In this document: positions 46,049 through 57,617 of the stretch, one piece after another
How positions within the stretch are numbered: position 1 is the first letter of the stretch
Layout of the letters: each line of letters starts with the position of its first letter
Assembly (NCBI GenBank): GCA_020746105.1
Contig: CM036619.1
Location: 7,079,942-7,143,941, forward strand
Reading direction: 5' to 3'
DNA: 64,000 nucleotides
Source of the DNA: Trogon surrucura
Taxonomy: Eukaryota > Chordata > Aves > Trogoniformes > Trogonidae
Position numbers and translations under genes: made by a program
The notes under the pieces: model-generated
The model's input: only the letters and a program-made list of their open reading frames with translations
What the model was told of the DNA's origin: nothing
Database searches by the model: none

Positions 46049-47612
46049 TGAGCATAGCTTTAATAACCTTTTCTTCCTTTCCTTAATTTTTGTCACTTTT
46101 TTCTTTTTGGACACATGCAAGCTTTTAGCTGCTACATCTTCAATTTAACAGATGATCTATTTGCAATAGAAGATGCAATGAGTAATCATTTCTTATTTAT
46201 TTTCTCCAGACCAGTCATGACCATACAGACACCAGAACCTCTACTGTTCAAGCTTCTCATTGTAAAGTCATTCTCCTTTTCTCCCGCAGCTGGCTACTTT
46301 CAAAGAAATAGTACTGGGTTACAAGGACCCATAAACTGACCAAAAGAGTGGGGTTTATGTTTACATGTAACACAAAACTGTTAACTTTGTCTATACCACA
46401 TTCCGGAGACCCAGGGTCAGATTCTCCACTCATGTAAACCAACACCATGACACCAAAAATTAAACCGGAGGAGTTTATGTTTCATTTTAGATTATGGGGC
46501 AATTTTGGAGCTTATGGAATCTCCACCGAAGTTAATAAAAGTCATCCCTCTGCAGTATTTGTCCATCATTCACTACTTAAACATTGTTTTTTAGGACGTA
46601 ACCCACAAGGGAAGATCACAGGTCACTGCTTGGCTGAAGTTGAAGGTCATTCTTGCATTCCTCAATATTGTGTTTTTGTTGAGATTCCTCTGCTGGATTT
46701 TCTGCTATTTATTATTTGTTGTTTAACTGCAGCATCATCTATTGAAACCCTCAGCTGGGAAACTGCTGATGACAGTCCACATCTTCTAAGTATAGCAGGC
46801 TTTATTAACTTTCAGATCAACTGGCTAGCCAGGTGATTAGCTGAGCTGGGCTGTAAATCCTAGCTGGTATCCCCAAATGCAATGTGTTTTCTAGCACTAA
46901 TTTAACCTTGTTTTCAAAAGAGATTAATGTAAACAGACTCAGTTAAAGATCTGCTTCCACAGATGAATATTTTAAGCATTCTTCATCAGATCCCTGCAAC
47001 GTTTCTGATGAACACAGGCAGGATTTGAAGCGATGAACCACATCTGTATGTAGTTTAGAGATTGTTTCTCACAGTTTGACACTGGAGAAAATCTCACTAG
47101 ATTTCTAAGCAAAGCACAAGAAACAGACTGAAAATAAGAATGTCAAAATCACTCGCTCTTGCTTCAGTCTCCTCTGACACTTGATAACATTGAAGTCTTG
47201 TAAAAAAAAGGATGGCATTCTCAGTATTCCAGTTTAAAGGGGATATCTTTTGTAAGCCACACATTTAAAAGTGTGAGTCTCCACTTCAGTATCTTTCATT
47301 TTCCTCTCCCAATGAAAGATTACATGATTTTTTTTTTTTTAACACGCATTCTGAAGAGTTCAAATCCATTGAAGATAAAAATGAAGGGGAAAACAAAAAA
47401 GGAAAGAGAAAAAGAAGGATGATGTAAGCAGGACATATGTACACGTGATTTTATTTGGTTGAACCTGTAGCAGCCACAGTTCCCCAGTACTGAAACTGCA
47501 GGAGATTTTTCTAGGTCATCTGCCATGAACATCGACTATACTATCAAAGCTGTATTACACATTTGCAGTACTTTCTAATTCCATGTTGCTAAAACAGCAC
47601 TGCTTGTCCATA
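46049..47612. other. Anonymous DNA, no gene seen
   Basis: The 129-codon plus frame 46447-46836 has a hydrophobic stretch (EIPLLDFLLFIICCLTAASS) that could pass for a membrane segment, but there is no family match and no splice support. A T-run lies at about 47330-47340. Confidence 0.45.
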
Positions 47613-48429
47613 GTGTCATAGAATCATAGAATCGCCAGGGTCGGAAGGGAACTTAAAGATCATCCGGTTCCAACCCCCCCACCATGGGCAGGGACATCCC
47701 CCACTAGATCAGGTTGCTCAGAGCCCCATCCAGCCTGACCTTAAAAACTTCCAGGGATGGGGCTTCCACCACCTCTCTGGGCAACCTGTTCCAGTGTCTC
47801 ACCACCCTCATGGGGAAGAACTTCTTCCTAACGTCCAATCTGAACCAATCCACCTCTAGCTTTAATCCATTCCCCCTAGTCCTATAACTACCCAACATCC
47901 TAAAAAAGCCTCTCACCAACTTTCTTGTATGCCCCCTTGAGATACTGGAAGGCCACAATAAGGTCTCCCTGGAGCCTTTTTCTGCAGACTGAACAGCCCC
48001 AACTCTCTCAGTCTGTCTTCATAGGAGAGGTGCTCCAGCCCTCTGATCATCCTCATGGCCCTTCTCTGGACACGCTCCAGCACATCCATATCTTTCTTGT
48101 GCTGTGGGCTCCAGAACTGGACGCAGTACTCCAGGTGAAGTCTGGAGTGGAGTAGAGGGGGAGAATCACCTCCCTCGACCTGCTGGCCACACACCTCTTG
48201 ATGCAGCCCAGGACACGATTGGCTTTCTGGGCTGCAAGTGCCCACTGATGGCTCATGCTGAGCTTCTCGTCCACCAGAATCCCCAAGTCCTTTTCTTCAG
48301 GGCTGCTCTCAAGCCAATCACTGCCCAGTCTATATTGGTGCCTCAACTCAGATGGAGGACCTTGCACTTGGTCTTGTTAAACTCCATGAGGTTGGCCTGG
48401 GCCCACCTCTCCAGCCTGTCGAGGTCCCT

Positions 48430-49311
48430 CTAGATGGCATCCCTACCCTCCAGTGTGTCAGCTGCCCCACACAGCTTGGTGTCGTCGGCAAACCTGCTGA
48501 GGACGCACTCAGTGCCACTGTCCATGTCGCTGACAAAGATGTTAAACAAGACTGGTCTCAGTACTGACCCTGGAGGGACTCCACTTGTCACTGGCTTCCA
48601 CTTGGACATGGACCCACTGACAGCCACTCTTTGAGTGTGACCATCAAGCCAGTTCTTTATCCACTGAATTGTCCATCCATCAATCCTGTATTTTATCAGT
48701 GTGGAGACCAGGATATCATGCAGGACAGTGTCAAAGGCTTTACTCAGATCCAAGTAAATGACGTCAGTTGCTCTTCCCTTGTCTATTGATATTGTGACCT
48801 TCTCATAGAAGGCCACCAGGTTTATCAGGCACGATTTGCCCTTCATGAAGCTGTGTTGACTGTACCAAATCACCTCTTCGTTATTCTTCTGCCTCAGCAG
48901 TGCCTCCAGGAGGATCTGCTCCATGATCTTACCAGGCACGGAGGTGAGACTGACTGGCCTATAGTTCCCCAGTTCATCCCTCTTTCCCTTTTTGAAAATG
49001 GGGATTATGTTTCCCCTTTTCTGGTCAGTGGTGACTTCACCGGACTGCCATGACTTCTGGAATATAATAGAGAGGGGTTTAGCAATCTCATCCCCCACTT
49101 CCCTCAGTACCTGTGGGTGTATCCCATTGGGTCCCATGGACTTGTATCCTTTCAGGTTCATCGGCTGGCCACAAATCTGATCTTCAATTATGATGGGCAA
49201 TTCTTTCATCCAACCCCTGTCATTGTCTTCTGTGACTTCGAGAGTGTGGCTGGAGCCCTTGCCAGTGAAGACAGAGGAAAATAAGTCTTTGAGAATCTTG
49301 GCCTTCTCCAA
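48430..49311 (-). pseudogene. CR1 ORF2 reverse transcriptase core, 293-codon open stretch
   Basis: Non-LTR retrotransposon reverse transcriptase, which would copy CR1 RNA at the nicked target site. Visible motifs by residue are [10 protein letters not shown] at 115-124, [10 protein letters not shown] at 152-161, YLDLSKAFD at 186-194 (first catalytic Asp), SGVPPGSVL at 243-251 and FADDTKL at 274-280 (catalytic Asp pair). The usual [10 protein letters not shown] motif is altered to [10 protein letters not shown], which should weaken the enzyme. The frame breaks just after the FADD motif. The endonuclease domain is absent because of truncation. It is non-functional. Confidence 0.85.
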
Positions 49312-49479
49312 ATCACTTGTAACCAGTTCACCCGTTTCTTTTCTGAGGGGTCCCAGACCTTCCCTGGTCTTTTTGTTACCATTAATATACCTAAATATAC
49401 TTTTACTGTTTCCCTTGATCTCCCTGGCTAGATTTAATTCTAACTGAGCTTTCGCTTTTCTAACCTGGTGTCTTGCTGC

Positions 49480-49791
49480 TCAGGCAGCTTCCTTATATGC
49501 CCCCCACTCTAGCTGTCCTATCTTCCACTCCTTGTAAATTTTCTTTTTGTGTGGCAGTGTGTCCAGGAGCTCCTTGCTCATCCAGGCAGGTCTCCTAGCG
49601 TTCTTTCCTGCCTTCCTTTTTGTCAGTATACTTTGCTCCTGGGCACGGAAAAGGTGATCCTTGAATACTGACCAGCTGTCCTGGGTCCCCCTTCCCTCTA
49701 GGGCTTTGTCCCACGGCCCTTTGGCCATCAGAGCCCTGAAGCGATCGAAGTCTGTGTGCCTGAAGTCCAGAGTCATAAGCTTGGAATACAC
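49480..49791 (-). pseudogene. CR1 ORF2 linker fragment between endonuclease and RT
   Basis: This 103-codon piece carries RHTDFDRFRALMAKGPWDKA and ARRPAWMSKELLDTLPHKKK, typical of the CR1 ORF2 segment that joins the endonuclease to the RT. A stop (codon at 49480-49482) separates it from the downstream RT frame, although both are in the same phase. Confidence 0.75.
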
Positions 49792-49795
49792 CCTT

Positions 49796-52528
49796 CTAGT
49801 TGTACTAGTACTTTCTCCCTTTGAGTGTTACATTTGCAGTTTAGCATGGAGATATTTATGTGGCAAAATTGAAATCAAAAATTCTTAGGCATACTCTTTA
49901 TAAGATGAAGACTGCACAGAAACTGCGGATTCATTTTCCCTGATGTTTGTGACACTTTTTTTTTTCATCAGTGCTTCCCAAAGGTTATATATTCTTTTTT
50001 TAATTACAGTAGTCTTCAAAACATTCCCAAAGCTTGTTAGGTTTTCTTTTTCCATTCACAACTGTAATGTATTTCAGAGCCACTTTGACATTCCCTTTGA
50101 CATGTTTGACAGGAGACTGATACCATATTGCTGGTTTTTTACATCCTCCTCATGATTAAAAGTAGCATAATATTAAAAAGCTCAGATAAGGTACATTTTT
50201 AACCTAAGAAAATAAATCTTTTACCATGGATGGGCAAACACATTTCACTAATAAAAAAAAAAAAATCATTGATACTGCAGTCACAGAGCCTTTTTAGCAT
50301 TCGTTTGAAACAAACCTGAACTCTGAAGCCTTCAGGAAAGACTGTCCACAAAAAGATGGGGAAAGATCTTATAAAAATCGTTTTAATCAGACTTATTATA
50401 AAAGTCTTATTTTTCCAAACCTATTTCTGTCTGTGTACATTATGCAAGATCGGTAATGAAGGTTTATTTATAACAAATCCAGGAAGGGGTAACCAACAAG
50501 GTTTTAAACCGTGAGTAGAATCCATTAAGAAAAAAATGTATGAAGGACGATACTTTTTTTTTTAAAAAAAACCCAAAAAACTTACTGCTATAGATCATGG
50601 GGAAAAAAGAAAAAGACATTTGTTTTCAGATTTATTTCATGTCTGAAACAGAAATAGTAGAATTCAGGTTAAGCATAGGTTTAAGGTCTTTTTAATCAGA
50701 TCAACGAACTGATATAAAAATGATTGGTATTTCATCAGAATGAAATATTCTTGAACATAGTAGAATACACATGGAGAAAATGTGACTTTCTCAGAACTTC
50801 CAACCACAAACAAAAATAAATATATTTTTGTAAAATATGTCAAGGATGTAATCATGTGATGCGTGCATTTTTGCAAGAAAGAGTGTGTATGCATTTGCCT
50901 TTTTTTTTTAATCAATAGGTAATATATAAGGTCATTAATATAAATTCGAGACATATTCAAGCCTTTTCCTCAACAATACAGCAACACTTCATATTAAAAG
51001 TAAAAATCATCCTGGAAGAACAAAATCCCTCTACTCTTCCATGTAATATGACAAGAATCCTAATTTTGTCCCAGGAAGGAATGCACATTTTAAAAAATCT
51101 GAAAATATCAGTCATACAATGGGAAAATCTCCTATGCACCTTCATCCTTAACTTGCATTTGATCATAGACCCAGGGAAATAACTTCATAAGCTGGTAGAA
51201 GTAAAGAGCTGTTAGACTCTAGTGAGGTAGACAGAGAACTAGGACATGAACTAAACTTTGCCAGTGTGTACAGTGCAAAATTTTGCCCACATTTTTTTTA
51301 TCTCTGATTCAGAAGTGTCAGAAATCTGGGGTAGGGAAGGGACATAGTTATTCTTGTGAGATTTCTATGGCAAAGTAGATTTGGAAATTGTGCAGTTAAC
51401 AGTGTGCATTTGACTCTTCTTCTGAAAGATTGTAGTTGGGGAAAAAATAAAACACGAGAAAACAAAAAACCCACAGAAACACATGAAAACTAAAACCTGA
51501 ATGACATCCTAAACTAAATTTTAATCACTGGAAAAGCCAAGACTATTAAAACTCCATGTAAAGTTTGCATATTAGCCACGGTCAGAGAATAAGTGCTTGT
51601 TTCCACCTAACAGAAAACATTCAATATTCCATTAGAAGAATTAAGGGTCATCCCTAAAAGTGGGACACATAGTGTTTCTGATCATGCTTCATTAGTTGTG
51701 GGCTCTACTGAATTAGGACCTAAGTAAGTTGGACAACACTTTGGTTATATTTTCATCTACCTAATTACCTTCACTTCATTAACAGAAATAATATAAGTCT
51801 ACCACTTTTGCTTTGCTGAAGTAATGACAGTATTCTACTTCTTGGCAGTTGAGAGTGTCTGAGAGTAACAGTATCAAATAAGCACTCACCCATGGTAATG
51901 GTTTTCTGTGTGTCATATGTAAAAGGTAAGACCAACAGAATATCATCTTACCTAACAAAGAAAAGGTACTGAAAAATAGCTTTTTATTGATTTCTCTCCC
52001 CCCCCAAAAAAGATAGAGGCATACCTCAAATAGATACATCACACCTTTATTGGTAATTTGAGTCTAGATGAGCATCTTGCCTTTAATGCTATTAATTAAA
52101 TACAAAATGAGCTATTTAAAGCAATGCCTGTTAAAAGCTTCTTTGTGTATGGTTCTTTGCCAGTTCCTGTACAGATTCAGAAAAGGAATTACAGCGTATC
52201 AAAGCCTTCATATTCATTTTCAGGAGGCAGAGATGATGAATAAAATCCGCTGTCATTCTGGTCCTTGGATCGTCATTGCACTCCCAAGAGTGAAACAGGA
52301 AGTAAACCATTTCATAACTAGAATCAAGTGGATCAAATTAAAATGAAAAATGGTAAATGCCAGTAGGAATCAGGGACTGCTAGCCCGACTTCTAAAAGAA
52401 AAAAAAATAGATTTTGTTGAGGTATTTTGTGTATTTTAGCCATGTCTGTCACAGATTTTTGGTACTTATCTGTGATGCATATCTAATAACCTGAGGTTCC
52501 TTGAATAGTCACTCCAAAAACAGACATA
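49796..52528. other. Anonymous AT-rich DNA, no gene seen
   Basis: About 2.7 kb with no recognised gene or dispersed repeat. A/T runs are near 50250 and 50555. Frames of 60-98 codons resemble no family. Confidence 0.5.
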
Positions 52529-52529
52529 G

Positions 52530-53528
52530 ATTCATAGAATCATAGTTTTGTTTGGGCTGGAAAGGACATTTAAGTTCATCTAGTCTAACTCCCCTGCCAT
52601 GGGCATGAACACCTCCCACTGCATCAGGTGGTTCAAAGCCTCATCCAACCTGATCTCAACAACTTCCAATGACAGGGCATGCACAACTTCTCCAAGAAAC
52701 CTGTTCCAGTCTCTCGTTACCCTCAATATACATAATTTTTTCCTTACATCCAATCTAAATCTACCCTCTTGAATGATTTAAAAGCATTACCCCTTTTCGT
52801 GCCACTACAGGACCTGGTAAGAAGTGTCTCTCCATTTTTCTTGTAATCCTTCTTTATATATCAAAAGGATTCAATAAGGTCTCCCTAGAGCCTCTTCTAG
52901 GCTAAATGTGCCCAACTCTCCCAGCCTTTCTTCACAGGGGAGATTTCTGTGAGAAATATTCACCATTTTTGTGACACTCCTCTGATCTCACTCTATCAGA
53001 TCCGTATCTCCCTTGAGCTGGAAACAACATTTAAGGTGCAATCTCGTGATCTGTTGACTGCAAAATTTTGGATATAACCATCCAGCCAATTCCTTATCTA
53101 TCTAACAGTCCATCAAATCCAGATCTCTCCAATTTAGAAGCAAGAATGTTGAGGGGCTAGGTGTCATCCATAATTCTTTCCTTGTCCACTGATGCAGTCA
53201 CTTCATCATAGAAGACCTCCAGATCAGTCAGGAACTATGAAGCTCTGCTGGTTGCCTCTAGTAACCTCCTTGTCTTCCATATATTTAGACATGTCTTCCA
53301 GGAGGATCTATTCCATGATCTTACCAGGCACAGAGGTGAGGCTGGCTGATCAGTAGTTACCAGGCTCCTCATTTAACTCTTTAAAAATGCAAATGATATT
53401 TCCCTTTTTCCAGTCATTGGGTCTTCACTGACTGCCATGACTTTTCAAATATGCTGAAGAGTGGCTTGGTAATTACATTTGCTACTTCCTTCAGGATCCT
53501 AGGAGGCATCTCATTAAGTCCCACCTCT
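52530..53528 (-). mobile_element. Old CR1 copy with internal deletion, minus strand
   Basis: The 3' end is at about 52530 (ATTCATAGAATCATAGTTTTGTTTGGGCTGGAAAGGAC). It runs through antisense of the ORF2 C-terminus and, from about 53050, the RT domain (CATGATCTTACCAGGCACAGAGGTGAGGCTGGCTG at about 53314). It ends near CATTAAGTCCCACC at about 53525. Compared with the 47.6 kb copy, a large part of the middle (the region holding the FADD motif) is missing around 53040-53110. It is heavily mutated with no open frame. Confidence 0.9.
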
Positions 53529-54545
53529 CCTGAGAGTGTTTAAACTACAGGCTTACTGCTTTGATTTGTCCCTGTCAATTGGGAAAATTCAAAATCCCTT
53601 TCTCTCAACAGACTGAAAAGCATTTTATTATTAATAACTGAATAGTACGCAATAAAGTTAAAACCCATTTGATGGGTTGGATTTGTCAAGTTATTTGTCT
53701 TACCTCAAGTAAATCAATGTAGTAGTCATTCAGTTAATGAGATACTGAAGTTATCAAATGTTACAATTGTCATCAAATATGTCAAATTAATCATAACAAT
53801 CAGTTTCTACAGCTATGAAACTTTTAACAATAGGAATCAGTACCTAATGCTGATAATAGGAGGAATTAAAAGTTTAGAGTTATAGATTTGAAAATCAATA
53901 GGACTCATCAGATTTCATAAAACTAAATAAAAGTTAATCAAATCAAATTCAATAGCTCATTTTTGAGAATTCAGATCGTCTCACTTTGCCAGACAAAGAC
54001 TTAAGCAAGCCTTTGCCCAAGCTGTTCTGAGTCAGTGTTTTCCCAGCTCTTTCTAGTTTTGAATGCAGTTCAGCCAGGAGATACACTGTGTGTTGAAAAG
54101 ATTGAATGCCTGAAAAAATGTATTTTCTTTAATTTCCAAGTTAAATGCCAACTGGAAAAACCCCCTAAATATTTGTTTTGGTTTGCTTTGTTTTCCAAAA
54201 TCCGGGAGCATAGAAGAGATGTTCAGGAAAACATTGAACTACTATAACAGCTTTGCAGCTTAAATCTAAAACAAGCATAGGAAATTTTCAGCATTACACA
54301 AAAGGCAGTGAAATTATGTGTAGATAGGATTGTAAGGAATTTGTGTCCAATACACTCCTTCTGAGCTGTGTTTCTGTAGTAAGAGCTAATGATATGTTTA
54401 AAGTTGCTGTTATGCATAGTCATAAACAAGTGTATATGTGTATGCAAGTTTTCCCTTCCAGTTCATTATTTTCAGTTCTAATTTTTTTTTTACCTTGATG
54501 CTCTCTCCTCACAGTTAACCGAAAAGATGTTTCCTGCACAAAACT
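53529..54545. other. Anonymous AT-rich DNA, no gene seen
   Basis: No gene recognised. The frames at 54035-54247 (+) and 54223-54447 (-) overlap end to end and have no family resemblance. Confidence 0.5.
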
Positions 54546-55542
54546 GTAGAGACTCAAGGAATTTTCTCACACCTGTTTGAATATACAAGGCAGAAGAAAC
54601 AGAATTCTTGGGCAAAGCATGACAGTTTTTGTAGAGGACAGATGCACAAATGTTTACCTTCAACATTTCTTGGCACTTTACAAACCCCCAGCTTGGTCAA
54701 AACCAAGATCGGTTTCTGGCCCTGTGTGGCAAACTGATAAGTGCCAAATGGAATGTGGTAAAGGGAACTGATAAGGCTAAGCAGGAAAGAGATGCCTCAA
54801 ACAGCCTTGGTGCTGAATATGCATGAGAGAAGGAGGCTTACGAAGACAGGATGGCCTTGTCTTGTAGCATATCTCCCATGGAGACAGGGCAGTCACACAT
54901 GCTAATGAGGATTATCATAAACAGTGAAGTGCCTTGATCCCCTACCTGACATATTGCACATCTGCATGTAGAAAATTGTGTATAGGTTGCGGTAAGAAAA
55001 AATAAAGAAAGAGAAGCAGCATGTAGACAGAGACGAAGACAGCAATAAGAAGTACGGGGGGAGAAGAAATAATGAAGAAGAAAAGACAATGGCATCCTTG
55101 AACCCTTGAACTCTCGTTGGTAGGACCAATGCAGGAATTCAGACTGCTGATGTCTGTCTGTCTCTCTCCCTTTCCCATTTCGCACTATGTAACACAAGAC
55201 CTATTATGCTGCTTACTTAGTTTATTCTTAGTTTCTTTCTTATAATCGTTAAGTATAATATTGCCTGTTATAATTTGCTATATGCCCTTTGCCCTTGTTA
55301 CCATTAAGTTGCTGTAGCTTATTATATACCTAGTCTTTTCATGATTGTCATTAAATCATAGTATATTGCCAGCCTTAACATGTCTTGTAACTAAAACTGA
55401 TTGTCGTGAATCCAATCTATACACTGTGGGAAATTAATAAATGTTTATGTATGGACCTTGACTCTTGTCTCACCGTTGTCCACTTCATTGGGGAATTATG
55501 AATCTAAGTCACTTGTCCCCCTCCCATGGGCGAGACATGACA
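54546..55542 (+). mobile_element. Probable solo LTR of an endogenous retrovirus
   Basis: The right end has the form of an LTR R-U5: AATAAA at 55436-55441, then CTTGACTCTTGTCTCACCGTTGTCCACTTCATTGGGG, and a CA terminus in CGAGACATGACA at 55542. The left end is less sure. I placed it at TGTAGAGACTC (54546) because LTRs begin TG, but the expected inverted repeat of TGACA (TGTCA) is not seen there. A purine-rich stretch lies at 54995-55090. No retroviral coding sequence is adjacent. The family is not named. Confidence 0.45.
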
Positions 55543-55918
55543 GTGCTGAACATCAAAGATCATTGTAGAAGAATCTGGAGGTTGCTCACAACATAAAATC
55601 AAGAAAGTTTGTGTATGTAAAATGAAAAAGAAGAAAGATATCAATTCAAGTGGTTAGAATGTAGGAGGCAACTCTAACTCTAACTCTCTAACAGAAAATG
55701 TACAAAAAAAAGGATTTTTTTTTTTGTAGTTGATTTGAAATAAGAGTCTAAAATTAATTCCATAAAATAAAATATTCCGTTTTGGTCATACTGCATAGGA
55801 AAACCAGATTTTTTGCTTTCTAAGTGAAAAGTAAAGTAAGAAAAATAAATAAAAATCAGCTACAAATTTGGGATTTTCACAGATAATATTTTAATTCTTT
55901 CTTATTGCTTATTAGTAC
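55543..55918. other. Anonymous DNA between LTR and CR1
   Basis: Contains AACTCTAACTCTAACTCTCTAAC near 55670, which is not telomeric repeat, and a T-run at about 55725. Nothing else is recognised. Confidence 0.5.
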
Positions 55919-55919
55919 T

Positions 55920-56248
55920 ATAGGATCCTAGAATGGTTTGGGTTGGAAGTGACCTTAAAGATCATTTAGTTCCAATTCCCTCCAGCATGGGCAGGGACAC
56001 CTTCCAGTAGACCAGGTTGCTCAAAGCCCTGTCCAAGCTGGCGTTGAACTCTTCCAGGGATAAGAGAACCACAGTTTCTCTGGACAACCTGTTCCACTGT
56101 CTCACCACCTTCACAGTAAAGTTTTTCTTCTTAATATTTAACCTAAATTTAGCCTTCTTCAGTTTTAAACCTTTAGTCCTTGTACTATCACTACACTCTC
56201 TGATAAAGAGTCTCCCCCATCTTTCCTGTAGGCCCCCTTTAAGTTCTA
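55920..56248 (-). mobile_element. CR1 3' fragment on minus strand
   Basis: TAGGATCCTAGAATGGTTTGGGTTGGAAGTGACC is a CR1 terminus in antisense. The minus frame 55962-56390 keeps KNFTVKVVRQWNRLSRETVV, a diverged ORF2 C-terminus. The copy is 5'-truncated at about 56248 beside a microsatellite. Confidence 0.9.
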
Positions 56249-56255
56249 TGAGGTT

Positions 56256-56335
56256 GGTATAACATAGCATAACATAGCATAGCATAACAAGATAACATAT
56301 AACATAACATACATAACATGTAATATATAACACAT
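56256..56335. repeat. (AACATAGCAT)-type microsatellite
   Basis: Five- and ten-base units of ATAACATAGCATAACATAGC degenerate into AACATA units. It begins within ten bases of the truncated 5' end of the CR1 copy. The cysteine/tyrosine-rich peptide in the overlapping minus frame is a translation of it. Confidence 0.9.
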
Positions 56336-56944
56336 TACAGTACTGTATTGTATGATACCACAATATCACCTGTAAACATAAAATTTCCACAGGAAATATT
56401 TAGATTCTCGCAGACTGTTTTTTTTGTTTTTGTTTTTTTTTTTAAATATTTAGAGAACATTAAATGTTCTCTTTCTAGAAAACATCCTTGTGGCCTCTCA
56501 AATGACCGCTGATGACAGCCGCTAAATTAGTCCCTCTCTATCTCTACATTACAGCTGAAATAACTTACAGTTTCTCACACACTCACTTAGGTTCCCTATG
56601 TCTCTGCATTTCTGTTTTAATCAACCATGTCCTCCATTATTTTTTCTCCCTCTACTAGAAGACCCTTGTAAAGGCTACTGCGTAAACAAATTATCCTCAG
56701 AAAGAACTTTGGGGGATGAACCCTGGATGGGTGCAGCTCTGTGGGGTTTCGTCCTGACTGTTTCTGAACACACTCCCTGCTTAAAGTGACACTATTGGAG
56801 TCCTCTGTGCAGAAAATAAAAAGAACTGATCTGTTTCTTTGGTCATCAGAGTCAGTCTCCAAAAGCACCCGACTCACAAGCAACCCTATTTAGGCAATGT
56901 AGATCTAAGTTTTAGGTACCTAGGTTCCAATTTATCTATATCAA
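56336..56944. other. Anonymous DNA, no gene seen
   Basis: T-runs at about 56419-56443. The overlapping frames at 56598-56789 (+) and 56617-56883 (-) have no family match. Confidence 0.5.
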
Positions 56945-57062
56945 TACTGCAACCTGATCTAGTTAAAGTTGTCCCTGTTCACTGCAGGGTGGTTGGACTA
57001 GATGACCTTTAAAGGTCTCTTCCAGCCCAACATATTCTATGAGTCTATGGTTCTATGATAAT
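56945..57062 (+). mobile_element. CR1 3' UTR only, sense on plus strand
   Basis: AACCTGATCTAGTTAAAGTTGTCCCTGTTCACTGCAGGGTGGTTGGACTAGATGACC, then AAAGGTCTCTTCCAGCCC and TTCTATGAGTCTATGGTTCTATGA, is a complete CR1 3' end. It belongs to the same subfamily as the copy at 15.8 kb (shared GTTCACTGCAGGGTGG wording), and the copy is truncated just upstream of its 3' UTR. Confidence 0.9.
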
Positions 57063-57617
57063 ACCAGATGTAACGCTTGCTGAATTACTGTGTTTTGGAT
57101 AAGGAATGCAGTTCGTTCTGCATTTTGCTAAATATGTTTCCCATCCCTTTCAAAAAGAATGTCTCCTGAGAAAACCAGTGTCCTGCTTTGTGAACATCTT
57201 GGCTTTTATCTCAAATCATTATAAACCTCCAGTTCTTTCTATGAGTTTTTAAAAGCCTCATAGTTACTCTTCAATAACTGGAAACAACTCAGAATTTCTA
57301 ATTGCCTATTAAGGGAGAACAGAAATGCTTGTACTGCAAGGCAGTTCAGATCCAAGAGAGATTATATTATTACATTTTTTAAATATTTTTTTCATTACTT
57401 TTGCAAATTGGCCAATTTCTTAGAATAACACAGCTATAATTGTGCATCTATTTTTTTCATTGTTAGTGACATTCATTACACACCAGCCAAGAACACCAAC
57501 ATTCAGCAGCAAGATGTGTACAGGAAGCCATGACAGTGAGCAGAGCCTCAGCTACTAACTTGGTTTAGTTCCACAAAGCTCATGTGTTTCTCCATCACAC
57601 TCCTGAGATTAGCAGGG
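57063..57617. other. Anonymous DNA, no gene seen
   Basis: Unique AT-rich sequence with nothing recognised. Confidence 0.5.

Larger units (their letters stand above)
47614..49795 (-). mobile_element. Longest CR1 copy in the window (about 2.2 kb), minus strand
   Basis: The 3' terminus is TCATAGAATCATAGAATCGCCAGGGTCGGAAGGG at about 47614 and the 5' truncation is near 49795. It spans the linker after the endonuclease domain (49480-49791, including DSWSVFKDHLFRAQEQSIL), the whole reverse transcriptase core and the ORF2 C-terminus (47704-47958, [19 protein letters not shown]). The pieces lie in different frames (48430-49311 versus 47913-48245 and 48348-48536), so there are several frameshifts. Its terminal subfamily differs from the young copies. 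Confidence 0.95.

Noticed and set aside
46447-46836. 129-codon plus frame with a hydrophobic stretch
   Set aside because: One hydrophobic segment but no family match, no splice sites and no neighbouring support. Chance frame more likely.
55670-55692. Interstitial telomeric repeat
   Set aside because: The units are AACTCT, not CCCTAA/TTAGGG, and only three or four are present.
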